A stretch of 44,104 bases of DNA from Syntrophorhabdus sp. (GTDB lineage Bacteria > Desulfobacterota > Syntrophorhabdia > Syntrophorhabdales > Syntrophorhabdaceae), in NCBI GenBank assembly GCA_012719415.1, contig JAAYAK010000284.1, positions 1 to 44,104 of the forward strand. Direction: 5' to 3'. The notes under the pieces were generated by a model, which ran no database searches, was not told the DNA's origin, and saw nothing but the letters and a program-made list of their open reading frames with translations. The translations under genes and the position numbers were made by a program. Of the stretch, positions 29,492-36,293 are shown in pieces. Position 1 is the stretch's first letter; every line of letters begins with the position of its first letter.

Positions 29492-30760
29492 ATGCAACAT
29501 AGCTACAACATCACGAACGTCATTGCCAAGGGCGGTGTAGCATATCGAGCGGCGGTCAATGCTGCTCTGCAGGCCCTCGTCTCAAACAATCTCGGGGAAG
29601 AGGCCACGGCGACTCCGTATGTGGGCATGCTTCAGTGGTTCGATGAGGGGACTACGTGGATCCTCAAGGCCTACACGGGCGTAGAGGGGCATGAATGGGT
29701 GACAATCCTCACCATCGAGACCAGCACGGGGACCGTGACTTTCTCCGAGGAAGGAATCGCCTTCGCCACGGCCTCGGAGGTCCTTGCCGGAGCAATTACC
29801 AACAAGATCCTAGCCCCTTCAACCCTCAATGCCGAACTCGTCAAGAATTTGAAACCCGTGGTGAATGCGAGCGTGAACAAGCTCGACCTCCTGACGAAGT
29901 CGGGAGGAGCCGTCCCGGATTCGGACAACGTCATAACGGTGGCCATCCCGGACGGCAACGGCTACACGTTTCGCAAGAGATCCGGGGCCTACCTGTCAGG
30001 CACATCACAGTTCATCCTTGCCGACGCTACGGCCTACTGGGGTGCCATGAGCGGAGCGGATAAGATAAAGGTTCACAAGTACGCCATCTTTGACGGAACC
30101 GGCATCGTGTGGGCCCTCAGTCGCTTTGCTGGCTTTCATAATGTTCCCGCTACCACGACACCAGGCGATGATGATTATGTCCTTCTGGAAGACGGAAGCA
30201 CGTACACGCGAAGCGCCTCACATCACTGTGTTTGTGTCGGTGAGGCCTGGGCCAATTACAACACCGCGAATACCCCCAATTGGACGTTCTATGATTCATC
30301 GACGTCCGCGGAACTGGCGCCGCAGGTCATCTGGAATCCGAAAAGCGACTACGGCAAATCCGTCAGCCTTGCCACCACGATCACTCAGGCATCAGATATA
30401 GGTCAATCGGTTGTTTCTGCTGTCGTCAAGCAAGCGGGTGTCTATGAGATATCATATCGACATTCCGCATCCTCCAGCGCTGGAGCATATTGCATCGGTG
30501 ACGTGATTATCAAAACGGGATCAGCCACCTACGGATCTGCGACGATACAATCGCAAAATCGACACTGCAACATAGACGATGCCGGCATCGCCGTCGGAAA
30601 CTCAGACTCGATGTCAACGTACAAGAAGAAAGTGTACCTTAATAATGGGGATACCATTCACGGCGGCAGTAATGTCTATTCAGCATCTGGGAACAGGAGC
30701 GTACACGGGAATGACACTTATATTGGATGTACCATGTTATCGTTCAGGAGGACTGACTGA
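29492..30760 (+). CDS. Second tail fibre, paralogous anchor
   Basis: The 422-residue protein shares its N-terminal ~35 residues (MQHSYNITNVIAKGGVAYRAAVNAALQALVSNNLG) with the fibre just upstream, but the rest differs: VTFSEEGIAFATASEVLAGAITNKILAP, then a beta-rich C-terminal domain (about 290-422) ending in YIGCTMLSFRRTD, similar in style to C1q/TNF-like or jelly-roll tips. Two fibres with common anchors could bind different receptors. GGAGGG lies before ATG 29492. TGATG couples it to the next gene. Confidence 0.78.
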   Translation: MQHSYNITNVIAKGGVAYRAAVNAALQALVSNNLGEEATATPYVGMLQWFDEGTTWILKAYTGVEGHEWVTILTIETSTGTVTFSEEGIAFATASEVLAGAITNKILAPSTLNAELVKNLKPVVNASVNKLDLLTKSGGAVPDSDNVITVAIPDGNGYTFRKRSGAYLSGTSQFILADATAYWGAMSGADKIKVHKYAIFDGTGIVWALSRFAGFHNVPATTTPGDDDYVLLEDGSTYTRSASHHCVCVGEAWANYNTANTPNWTFYDSSTSAELAPQVIWNPKSDYGKSVSLATTITQASDIGQSVVSAVVKQAGVYEISYRHSASSSAGAYCIGDVIIKTGSATYGSATIQSQNRHCNIDDAGIAVGNSDSMSTYKKKVYLNNGDTIHGGSNVYSASGNRSVHGNDTYIGCTMLSFRRTD

Positions 30761-31176
30761 TGAATGCAAGTATCGTGTGTACCCTCTTGGCTGAGAGGAT
30801 TGACCCGACAAAGTTTCAGGTGTGGGGAACGGAAATCAAGTGGCTGGTTGAACCGACCGCCGGGGAGCTGGCGGCTGCCGCTGACGTTATTGCCAATTAC
30901 GCCACCCTCGAAGCCGATTACCTGGCCATCCAGGAGGCCCTTGCCAACCGTGTCACGTCCCTCACTATGCGCCAGGCGCGTCTACAGATGCTGGCCATGG
31001 GTGTTCTGTCTCAGGTCGAGGCTGCAATCGCCCAGGCAGGTCAGGTAGCGCAGATCCAGTGGGAGTATGCGACAACCGTCGATCGAGATAACACGCTTTT
31101 CCAGAGTATAAAGACAGCGCTCGGGTTCACAGATGAACAGGAAGAGGCCTTCTTCAATGAGGGGAGTCGGTGGTAG
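30760..31176 (+). CDS. Tail fibre assembly-like protein
   Basis: The 138-residue protein follows the second fibre with start-stop overlap (ACTGATG). It has a short beta region (FQVWGTEIKWLVEPTAGE) and long helices after that (NRVTSLTMRQARLQMLAMGVLSQVEAAIAQAG). MTMRQAR-type helix patterns are common at the ends of fibre assembly and tail proteins. It probably helps fibre folding or sits at the fibre base. It is the last gene of the late rightward operon. Confidence 0.6.
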   Translation: MNASIVCTLLAERIDPTKFQVWGTEIKWLVEPTAGELAAAADVIANYATLEADYLAIQEALANRVTSLTMRQARLQMLAMGVLSQVEAAIAQAGQVAQIQWEYATTVDRDNTLFQSIKTALGFTDEQEEAFFNEGSRW

Positions 31177-31228
31177 ACCTGTATTCTCAAATTTGCCCCG
31201 TTGAACAATGGTCAAAGGCAAGCTTGCA

Positions 31229-31903
31229 TTACGTAGCACTAAGGAGGGTTGTCTCGTAAATGTCCTGCTTGAGGTCTGCCAATCTGGTGATCAAGTAAAC
31301 GCACGTATAGCGCTGCGCCTGATTTTTCAGGTCGTGATACCCGACGGTTATGGAGACTAATACAGCGCTCTCGTAGCCTTTGGCCATGTCGTTGAAGCGA
31401 TCCCTGTGATACTGAATTCTGATCGGAGTTACATCCTGCTCTGGCAATATTTTGAGATGATCTGTCCCCGTCCACGATGTGGCCAGAAGCCGTGTTGCTT
31501 TCGCCTTATCCTTCCAGTTCTTCACGATCTCTATTTTCCATTTGAAAGAAGCATTCTTTTCGACACTCTTCCCATAGTTCTTTAACACGGGCGAAATTTG
31601 AACTACATTTTCACGAACTTTCTCGACCCTCAACTCTTTGATTGCGCAAGCGGGATCGTTAAGAAGCTGAGTCAATTTAAGCTGATCAAGAGCAGCAGAG
31701 GTCTGCGACTGAGTCAGTCGGAGTTGGGTGAAAGCAGCATCGGCTTGCCGGCGGGTTTCCGTGATTTGTTCGTCGAGCTTGCCAAGGTTGCAGTACAGCA
31801 CGCCAAGGGTTAGTAAGTAGGCTACGAGAATGAGGGACTGAACCAACGTGTCCTTGTTCAGACCTACCCAGTACTTGTTATAATACTTCCTAAAGGGCTT
31901 CAT
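31229..31903 (-). CDS. Single-span membrane protein, possible lysogenic-conversion gene
   Basis: The 224-residue protein has one membrane segment at about residues 20-40 (LVQSLILVAYLLTLGVLYC), a coiled coil next (about 42-80, with ITETRRQADAAFTQLRLTQSQ), and a beta-rich C-terminal domain. It faces left, opposite to the tail operon, and is AT-richer than it. Phage cargo genes of this kind can alter the host surface or block superinfection. No family is recognised. The 52 bases between it and the tail operon hold no clear terminator. Confidence 0.7.
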   Translation of the reverse strand: MKPFRKYYNKYWVGLNKDTLVQSLILVAYLLTLGVLYCNLGKLDEQITETRRQADAAFTQLRLTQSQTSAALDQLKLTQLLNDPACAIKELRVEKVRENVVQISPVLKNYGKSVEKNASFKWKIEIVKNWKDKAKATRLLATSWTGTDHLKILPEQDVTPIRIQYHRDRFNDMAKGYESAVLVSITVGYHDLKNQAQRYTCVYLITRLADLKQDIYETTLLSAT

Positions 31904-31952
31904 GGCGGAATTCTATCCTTTTCGAACCTCAAGAAGAAGTGGATGGTCAGCA

Positions 31953-32567
31953 TTAAGGCGTTGCAGGAGGCTCATTGTCGTCGGCTAGCAAGCATAACGG
32001 TTCAAAAACACGGCCTGGCGCATTCTTAAAGATGGCATTCTTGGCGTGTTCACAGGTTATCCATGGCTTGTTATATAGAAGACTCTCCATCCGCATGAAG
32101 AAAAGCGAATAGACTTCCTTGTCTGAAAACGGAGCTCCGACGTTGACGGGACCGGTTGAAGCTGTGGCACCAACGCCACCCCAACCGCCTTGAACTCCAG
32201 GGGTCATCGTTGCCGTTGGGATAATGCTCTGAGCCGAGGAACCGACGTATAGTTGCGTGATGACATCAGTGTCCTTTTGAACGGCTGTTACGTCAAAGTT
32301 GTAGCTGCCAAACGAAGCTGCCAACACAGCATAGATAAGGTATTTGCGGGAGCCAACCATCTTGTTTGGAAGGTGATGTATTTGAACGTCGCTCGGATCC
32401 GCGAGTCTGAGTACCTTTTCGCTGGTCTCCAGAACCTTGTCAACTGTGGTATCCTTGAATGTACGCTGGGTCATATCCAACCACTCCTGGCGGGTAAGCT
32501 GTGGCGGGGGCGTAGCGCAGGCCGTGAGAAGAACTGAGATTGCTGCGATGAACAATAAGGGTTTCAT
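31953..32567 (-). CDS. Lipoprotein, possible lysogenic-conversion gene
   Basis: The 204-residue protein has a classical lipoprotein signal: MKPLLFIAAISVLLTAC with the lipobox LTAC and the lipidated Cys17. A helical region with DVQIHHLPNKMVGSRKYLIYAVLAASFGSYNFDVTAVQ follows, then a glycine-rich loop (TPGVQGGWGGVGATAS). The mature protein would sit in the inner or outer membrane. ATG 32567 has AAGGAG at seven bases; a TTG just before it is less likely. The +2 residue of the mature protein is Ala, favouring sorting to the outer membrane. Confidence 0.82.
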   Translation of the reverse strand: MKPLLFIAAISVLLTACATPPPQLTRQEWLDMTQRTFKDTTVDKVLETSEKVLRLADPSDVQIHHLPNKMVGSRKYLIYAVLAASFGSYNFDVTAVQKDTDVITQLYVGSSAQSIIPTATMTPGVQGGWGGVGATASTGPVNVGAPFSDKEVYSLFFMRMESLLYNKPWITCEHAKNAIFKNAPGRVFEPLCLLADDNEPPATP

Positions 32568-32589
32568 CAACGTTCTCCTTGCTCTATTC

Positions 32590-33315
32590 TCAAACTAAGT
32601 GCTGTGTCCAGTGTTCCTCGGATACGATCCATGGCTTCTTCTTCTTTTGCTTTAGTTCCATAGCCTTTTCTATCTTTCTTCCGTAAGAAGAATGAATCCA
32701 ATCAGCGCTGCTCATGGTGCCAACGACAAGGTAATCGGTTCCTTGAGTAACGTTCTTGCTGATTAGCCCCTGTCGAAGAGTTGTCTCGGTTTCGCAGCGT
32801 TCTCGGGTACCGAAGGCAAAGACGCCGGTGAAGCAAAAGCTGTTTGCCGGGATAACTATTTTGGGCAATGGGTGGTCCAGGGGCAACGAAGACGATGCCT
32901 TCACTCTTTTGTTGTCTTGACCAGCTCCCGTGAATTCCATCAGAAGAGATAACAGTTGCTTTCGTTCGCCGTCGTCAATGATGCCATCGAGCAATATCTC
33001 TCTGATGCGTTGGTAGAAAACGTTCACGGGGTACAATTCCTTGAATTCACTGTTTTCTGCTATCCATCCTTCGAGAAACCTTATTTCCTCATCCGTAAGA
33101 CTTTTATCCACTATGCATCCCTTGCAGATACCGATGAGCTCATCAATGACTCGATCACTTAGGCGCTTCATGTTGAACCTGTGGTAATATGGAGTATTCG
33201 CTGAATTCTCGGGATTATGTCGAATGATGTATCTTTTCACGACGCCCCCCTTTAAAATGAAAGCTAAATCAACTGCTTGTTTCTCGGTTAAGCCACGTCC
33301 AATATAGCAAATCAT
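32590..33315 (-). CDS. BRCT-domain protein
   Basis: The 241-residue protein ends in a BRCT domain (about residues 155-241: ANSFCFTGVFAFGTRERCETETTLRQGL, TQGTDYLVVGTMSSADWIHSSYGRKIEKAMELKQK) of the kind found at the end of NAD-dependent DNA ligases. The N-terminal part (about 48-130) is a TerB-like helical domain (DRVIDELIGICKGCIVDKSLTDEEIRFLEGWI). It probably binds DNA or protein partners in replication or repair. GTG 33240 has a GGGGGG ribosome site and is an equally good start, giving 216 residues. Confidence 0.78.
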   Translation of the reverse strand: MICYIGRGLTEKQAVDLAFILKGGVVKRYIIRHNPENSANTPYYHRFNMKRLSDRVIDELIGICKGCIVDKSLTDEEIRFLEGWIAENSEFKELYPVNVFYQRIREILLDGIIDDGERKQLLSLLMEFTGAGQDNKRVKASSSLPLDHPLPKIVIPANSFCFTGVFAFGTRERCETETTLRQGLISKNVTQGTDYLVVGTMSSADWIHSSYGRKIEKAMELKQKKKKPWIVSEEHWTQHLV

Positions 33316-33453
33316 GCAAATAGAACAATCTCAACGGTTCCAGGTAGATGACAACCACTCCGCGGTCCTTGAGCCCTTTCCAGTGCTTGTACACTCCAGC
33401 ATCCCTGTCTTGATGGTCTTCGAGCGTCTCATCCAGCCCGCCCCTTATTACCG
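33316..33453. other. Short stretch between repressor and BRCT gene
   Basis: These 138 bases lie between the repressor stop and the BRCT gene. On the minus strand one frame reads as plausible protein (IRGGLDETLEDHQDRDAGVY, then KHWKGLKDRGVVVIYLEPL) but lacks a usual start codon; it could be a remnant. No promoter or terminator is convincing. Confidence 0.3.
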
Positions 33454-33936
33454 TTATTCCCCGCCCACACGATGTTTGTCTCTCCGATGCTTGCTCTCCC
33501 CGAGTGATTCCCGAGTCTTAAAGTCTGACTCGACGTCCGATTTCTCGAGCTTTGCCTTCCGATCGACGGATATCTTGAAAGCCTTAATGTTCTCAGTGAT
33601 GGCGGTCTTCATGATAGCGTCATCTGATTCGAGGATATCTATGAGGTCGCTTACCAGGGCTTGGGTACCCGGCTTCACCGAACGCAATCGAGTCAATGGG
33701 GTATCGCCCTCTTCGATGGTCTGGGTACTCCTGATCATCGATCCTTCGCCCGTGAGAAGCCAGTGGGCGTCAACATCGGTATTCCGAACAATCTTTTCGA
33801 GCGTATCTGCCCTGGGCTCTGAGTGTTCGTTTTTTATTTCAGAAAGGGACCCCTGAGCAATACCAATAATACGAGCTAACTCGGCTACTTTGTAGCCTTT
33901 ATGTAAGCGGTATTCTTCTATCCGTTTGCCAATCAT
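33454..33936 (-). CDS. CI-like phage repressor
   Basis: The 160-residue protein begins with an XRE-type helix-turn-helix: RIEEYRLHKGYKVAELARIIGIAQGSLSEIKNEHSEPRADTLEKIV (residues 5-50), then VDAHWLLTGEGS, a typical phage repressor junction. The C-terminal half is charged and helical, without a LexA-type peptidase, so RecA-stimulated self-cleavage is not evident; the ImmA-like peptidase at 6786 is one candidate for its removal. It likely binds the two 14-bp operators just upstream. Start at ATG 33936 is set by the HTH; the upstream ATG 34008 would put the promoter region in the gene. Confidence 0.87.
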   Translation of the reverse strand: MIGKRIEEYRLHKGYKVAELARIIGIAQGSLSEIKNEHSEPRADTLEKIVRNTDVDAHWLLTGEGSMIRSTQTIEEGDTPLTRLRSVKPGTQALVSDLIDILESDDAIMKTAITENIKAFKISVDRKAKLEKSDVESDFKTRESLGESKHRRDKHRVGGE

Positions 33937-33947
33937 CTTAAGCTCGT

Positions 33948-33961
33948 ATAGGCATACCGAT
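33948..33961. promoter_or_regulatory. Repressor operator 1
   Basis: ATAGGCATACCGAT matches the reverse complement of the second operator at 12 of 14 positions. It lies between the repressor start codon and the rightward promoter, so bound repressor could control its own leftward transcription. Confidence 0.65.
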
Positions 33962-33970
33962 ATTTTTTGC

Positions 33971-33999
33971 TTGACAACTATTGGTATGCCAATTATGAT
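33971..33999 (+). promoter_or_regulatory. Early rightward promoter (PR-like)
   Basis: TTGACA (33971-33976) and TATGAT (33994-33999) are separated by 17 bases, close to the full consensus. The spacer contains operator 2, so the repressor would block polymerase directly. Transcription starts near 34006, two bases before an in-frame ATG at 34008. Confidence 0.82.
33980..33993. promoter_or_regulatory. Repressor operator 2
   Basis: ATTGGTATGCCAAT is nearly a perfect palindrome (ATTGG and CCAAT arms). It lies within the spacer of the early rightward promoter. Its centre is 32 bases from that of operator 1, three helical turns, which would let two repressor dimers bind on one face. Confidence 0.68.
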
Positions 34000-34070
34000 T
34001 GTTTCCAATGGAAGGGACCACTGGAAAATCCGAAAAAAGAAAGAAAGGCACCCTGAAGGAGGCCATCTCC

Positions 34071-34274
34071 ATGAAGCAGGTCGGCATCCGCGATCTGTCC
34101 GAAAAAGACGAAGAGCAACTCGTAGAGACGATATTCAACATGCTGGTGGGCTTGGAAGAGGACGTTGCCCTGGACATACTTGCTTCTGTTGAGGGTGACA
34201 TTGAGAATAATCTCATTGTTGCTCCGCGGCTGAAGGACCGTTTACACCAGGACGCAGGCTATGACCGCACTTAA
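34071..34274 (+). CDS. First early protein after PR, unknown function
   Basis: The 67-residue acidic protein (MKQVGIRDLSEKDEEQLVETIFNMLVGLEEDVALDILASVEGDIENN) is helical and has no HTH, so it is not a Cro in sequence, although it has Cro's position. ATG 34071 follows AAGGAGG at eight bases. ATG 34008, two bases from the predicted transcript start, would add 21 basic residues as a leaderless form. The end overlaps a convergent minus-strand gene by 62 bases. Confidence 0.65.
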   Translation: MKQVGIRDLSEKDEEQLVETIFNMLVGLEEDVALDILASVEGDIENNLIVAPRLKDRLHQDAGYDRT

Positions 34275-34434
34275 AACAATATCTGGCCGTTTCAGTCCGG
34301 ATCTTCTCATTGCAGGAAGGGTTTGGACACTTGGCGATCAATTCCGTGCCGCACTCCTCGCAGTATTTGACGTCCCCTGCGTTCACGCCATACATGCAGC
34401 TGGGACATATTCTCATACGATTCTGCCTTGGCAT
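34213..34434 (-). CDS. Double zinc-ribbon protein
   Basis: The 73-residue protein has four zinc-knuckle pairs: CPSC near residue 10, CEEC near 25, CPNPSC near 36 and CFKC near 53, the DZANK-type double ribbon. AGGAG lies eight bases before ATG 34434. It faces left, against the early promoter, and its 3' end overlaps the previous early gene. Small ribbons like this bind nucleic acids or proteins. The four ordered Cys pairs make a chance frame very unlikely. Confidence 0.75.
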   Translation of the reverse strand: MPRQNRMRICPSCMYGVNAGDVKYCEECGTELIAKCPNPSCNEKIRTETARYCFKCGHSLRPGVNGPSAAEQQ

Positions 34435-34454
34435 ATCTCCATCTCCTGCACACA

Positions 34455-34519
34455 GGGCAAGGGGGTCACGTCGAAAGACGTGTCAAATAACCCTTCTAGG
34501 TATCCCCTTGCCTTTCTTT
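34455..34519 (+). ncRNA. Structured RNA element with GNRA hairpin, attenuator-like
   Basis: A 12-bp outer stem (34455-34466 with 34502-34513, two G-U pairs) encloses a 6-bp hairpin CACGTC-GAAA-GACGTG (34467-34482) with a GNRA tetraloop and a single-stranded joining part. TTTCTTT follows the outer stem, so on the plus strand it could end transcription. It begins with CACAGGGCAA, which recalls the c-di-GMP riboswitch, but the conserved part after the hairpin does not match. It precedes the 34548 frame by 28 bases. Confidence 0.5.
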
Positions 34520-34547
34520 ATCAAGCGTATCCCCAAAGGAGTCTCTC

Positions 34548-34829
34548 ATGAGCCCTTCTAAAACCGTGACCCTTAAAATAGTTCCCGATGCCAAGCCCAT
34601 TCTTCTAATCATTAAACTTCTTTGCCGTGCTGTGAACATCAGCAAGACCCCGATCGAGCTTGGCGAAGATTTGTCTGAACTGGTTCGTATCGAGACGGAT
34701 CACGGTTCCGCACGCGCAGGTGAACTTCACGTTACCCTTTACCCATCTGACAGATTTCTTCGCCACGCGGCCGCATTTCTTGCAGACAAGCTCGATCTCG
34801 ACGCCGTCAAGGACATCGGCCATGAATAA
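34548..34829 (+). CDS. Possible small early protein opposite a zinc-ribbon gene
   Basis: A 93-codon frame begins at ATG 34548 behind AAAGGAG, a good ribosome site. It starts MSPSKTVTLKIVPDAKPILLIIKLLCRAVNISK, and the rest runs antisense to the zinc-ribbon frame 34605-34823, so most of it could be the mirror of that gene. The start signals are better than chance, the sequence is otherwise unfamiliar. Only one strand may be real here. Confidence 0.35.
   Translation: MSPSKTVTLKIVPDAKPILLIIKLLCRAVNISKTPIELGEDLSELVRIETDHGSARAGELHVTLYPSDRFLRHAAAFLADKLDLDAVKDIGHE
34605..34823 (-). CDS. Small zinc-ribbon protein
   Basis: The 72-residue protein has one zinc ribbon, CKKCG near residue 15 and CACG near 35, set in IELVCKKCGRVAKKSVRWVKGNVKFTCACGTVIRLD, pieces of which look like known ribbon scaffolds. 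The helical end is DTNQFRQIFAKLDRGLADV. GGAGGAGG lies six bases before its ATG (34823-34821). That start overlaps the plus-strand ATG at 34822 in the sequence CATG. It is one of three small minus-strand genes in this stretch. Confidence 0.65.
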   Translation of the reverse strand: MADVLDGVEIELVCKKCGRVAKKSVRWVKGNVKFTCACGTVIRLDTNQFRQIFAKLDRGLADVHSTAKKFND

Positions 34830-35187
34830 CCTCCTCCAAACCCTCAGAAACGAGTCCTTCCGTGCCCGGGAGACGGTCCACAGATTGAAGGCCCGGGTGC
34901 TGAATGAACGGGCCGGGCTGGAAGCGGATCCGCTTGTGAGAGAAATCCGCCTCGCTAAGAGCCGCCTCGAACTGGCCAGGGCTGAACGCATCAAAGCAAG
35001 GATGGAAATCTCCTCTCCGCAACCTCATAAGGGTCCTCTATCCTGGTGTCCTCGCCGCGTCAGAGGGTATATCCAAAGACTACTCATTGCTCTTTTTCTC
35101 GATGCATACGACCGGAACGTAGGTTGCCTAAAATCAGCTCTAGAAAACTTTCCGTGCGATCCACACAGAGGCTCTCGATGTCACTGA
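34822..35187 (+). CDS. Small helical early protein with tape-measure-like end motif
   Basis: The 121-residue protein starts at ATG 34822 (AAGGA eight bases upstream). Residues 1-65 form a long basic helix region (LLQTLRNESFRARETVHRLKARVL, in pieces). The end carries LFLDAYDRNVGCLKSAL (35092-35142), the motif seen at the C-terminus of the tape measure and of the 39433 protein. The last 103 bases overlap a minus-strand gene. Function unknown. Confidence 0.6.
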   Translation: MNNLLQTLRNESFRARETVHRLKARVLNERAGLEADPLVREIRLAKSRLELARAERIKARMEISSPQPHKGPLSWCPRRVRGYIQRLLIALFLDAYDRNVGCLKSALENFPCDPHRGSRCH

Positions 35188-35347
35188 AAGACAGGCCCAT
35201 AATCTCCTCTCTCTTTACGGTGAGCTTAACCGAGCATGATCTGCTTTGCTCACCTATCGCAACGTCGTGTTCATATATGCCAATCTCAACACGCTCTAAT
35301 TGCGCGCCGCGGGCACCCTTGAGAGAGACTGCGACCGAAATAGGCAT
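35084..35347 (-). CDS. Small early-region protein, minus strand
   Basis: The 87-residue protein (MPISVAVSLKGARGAQLERV...) reads as a small beta domain with a helical end (LSFSDIESLCVDRTESFLELIL). AAAAGGAGGTG lies four bases before ATG 35347. Together with 34605-34823 and 34213-34434 it may form a leftward transcript of small genes; upstream ATG 35461 is in frame but has no ribosome site. No family is recognised. Confidence 0.55.
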   Translation of the reverse strand: MPISVAVSLKGARGAQLERVEIGIYEHDVAIGEQSRSCSVKLTVKREEIMGLSFSDIESLCVDRTESFLELILGNLRSGRMHREKEQ

Positions 35348-35379
35348 CGGCACCTCCTTTTCGCCGTCAACAAAAACCT

Positions 35380-35441
35380 CCCCCGCCCGTACACGTGGCG
35401 GTCTTTTCCTTCGACAAGATGATTCTGTCACGGGGCGGGGG
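35380..35441. repeat. 9-bp G+C-rich inverted repeat
   Basis: CCCCCGCCC (35380-35388) and GGGCGGGGG (35433-35441) are exact reverse complements with a 44-base spacer. They lie upstream of the CII-like gene and of the leftward small gene. They could bound a regulatory region or form a long-looped hairpin. No gene on the plus strand is evident from 35188 to 35520. Confidence 0.4.
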
Positions 35442-35520
35442 CTGATGTCAAATAGTTTCATGAGTATAGAGTCACATCAAAATGGCAGGGTTTCAATTAT
35501 GCATCAAGGGGGAGGGTGTA

Positions 35521-35982
35521 ATGCACTCATATGAAGCCATGCAGGAGGCAATTCAAGGAAGGACCGTCGACCATGCAAAGGCTCTAGGTGTTTCCGTGAG
35601 CCTGGTAGCGAAGTGGCAGGAGCCGCACGTTGATTTCACGGACTCAGGCGCTTACAATCCCCTCGATAGGATAGCCACAGTTCTCGAGACGGCTCTTCGC
35701 CTGGGCATCCCACGCCCACACGCTCTCTCTCCCATCTACTATTTGAACCATCGCTTTGACCTGGTTTGTTTTCCCTTGCCCGCTCACGGCGCCGGCACCG
35801 CGGTGAACGATGAGCTCATCAAGACGATTAAAGAATTCTCCGACCTCGCCCAGGCCACGTCCGAGGGCCTCATGGACAGCAGGATCTCGCACATCGAGGC
35901 GAAGAAGATCATCCGGGAGGGTCGGGAGGCCTTGAGGGCGATCGGTGCACTCCTGGAGGTAGTCAAGGAGGCGATAAGATGA
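35521..35982 (+). CDS. CII-like phage regulatory protein
   Basis: The 153-residue protein resembles phage regulators of the CII/CP76 type. The N-terminal part has an HTH (YEAMQEAIQGRTVDHAKALGVSVSLVAKWQEP), then NPLDRIATVLETALRLGIPRPHALSPIYYLNHRFDLVCFPLP, the pattern of that family, and a helical end. It would influence the lysis-lysogeny choice or early gene expression. GGGGGAGGGTGTA precedes ATG 35521. It overlaps the next gene in ATGA. Confidence 0.75.
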   Translation: MHSYEAMQEAIQGRTVDHAKALGVSVSLVAKWQEPHVDFTDSGAYNPLDRIATVLETALRLGIPRPHALSPIYYLNHRFDLVCFPLPAHGAGTAVNDELIKTIKEFSDLAQATSEGLMDSRISHIEAKKIIREGREALRAIGALLEVVKEAIR

Positions 35983-36293
35983 CCTCAAAAAATTTTTGCT
36001 CAAAAGCTCGTGTCATCGTTTCTGAGGACAATGATTTATCACTTTTGACCACAAGTGAGGGGGACCTTTTTGAGGAGATCCTTAACGGGATCCTCGTGGC
36101 CGTCATCATCTTCGTGGTCGTATGGATGATCCTCGCAGAGATAGGCAATAATCCGAATTACCGTAGTGGGGCAGCCCGGCCCGGCCGGCAGCTTGGCCTC
36201 CACGAATACTACGCTATTGAGGGGGCCCGCGCACCTTCTGATCATCACCATGACCGCGGGCTCCCTCGCAATGAGGAGACCTTATGGAAATAA
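35979..36293 (+). CDS. Small membrane protein, unknown function
   Basis: The 104-residue protein has a soluble start, one membrane segment at about residues 34-54 (EEILNGILVAVIIFVVVWMIL), and a basic, His-rich tail. It overlaps the CII-like gene in ATGA and the sliding-clamp gene by 10 bases. Its role is unknown; superinfection exclusion is one possibility. Confidence 0.62.
   Translation: MTSKNFCSKARVIVSEDNDLSLLTTSEGDLFEEILNGILVAVIIFVVVWMILAEIGNNPNYRSGAARPGRQLGLHEYYAIEGARAPSDHHHDRGLPRNEETLWK

Noticed and set aside
28283-30760. Diversity-generating retroelement acting on the tail fibres
   Set aside because: No reverse transcriptase and no template/variable repeat pair in the window.
31177-31228. 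Terminator between the tail operon and the convergent cargo genes
   Set aside because: No stem followed by a T tract; only the short palindrome CAAATTTG.
33314-33856. 180-residue plus-strand frame opposite the repressor
   Set aside because: Mirror of the repressor gene, low-complexity Ser/Pro/Arg composition, no ribosome site.
34455-34519. c-di-GMP-I riboswitch
   Set aside because: The opening CACAGGGCAA and GAAA loop fit, but the conserved bases after the hairpin are missing.
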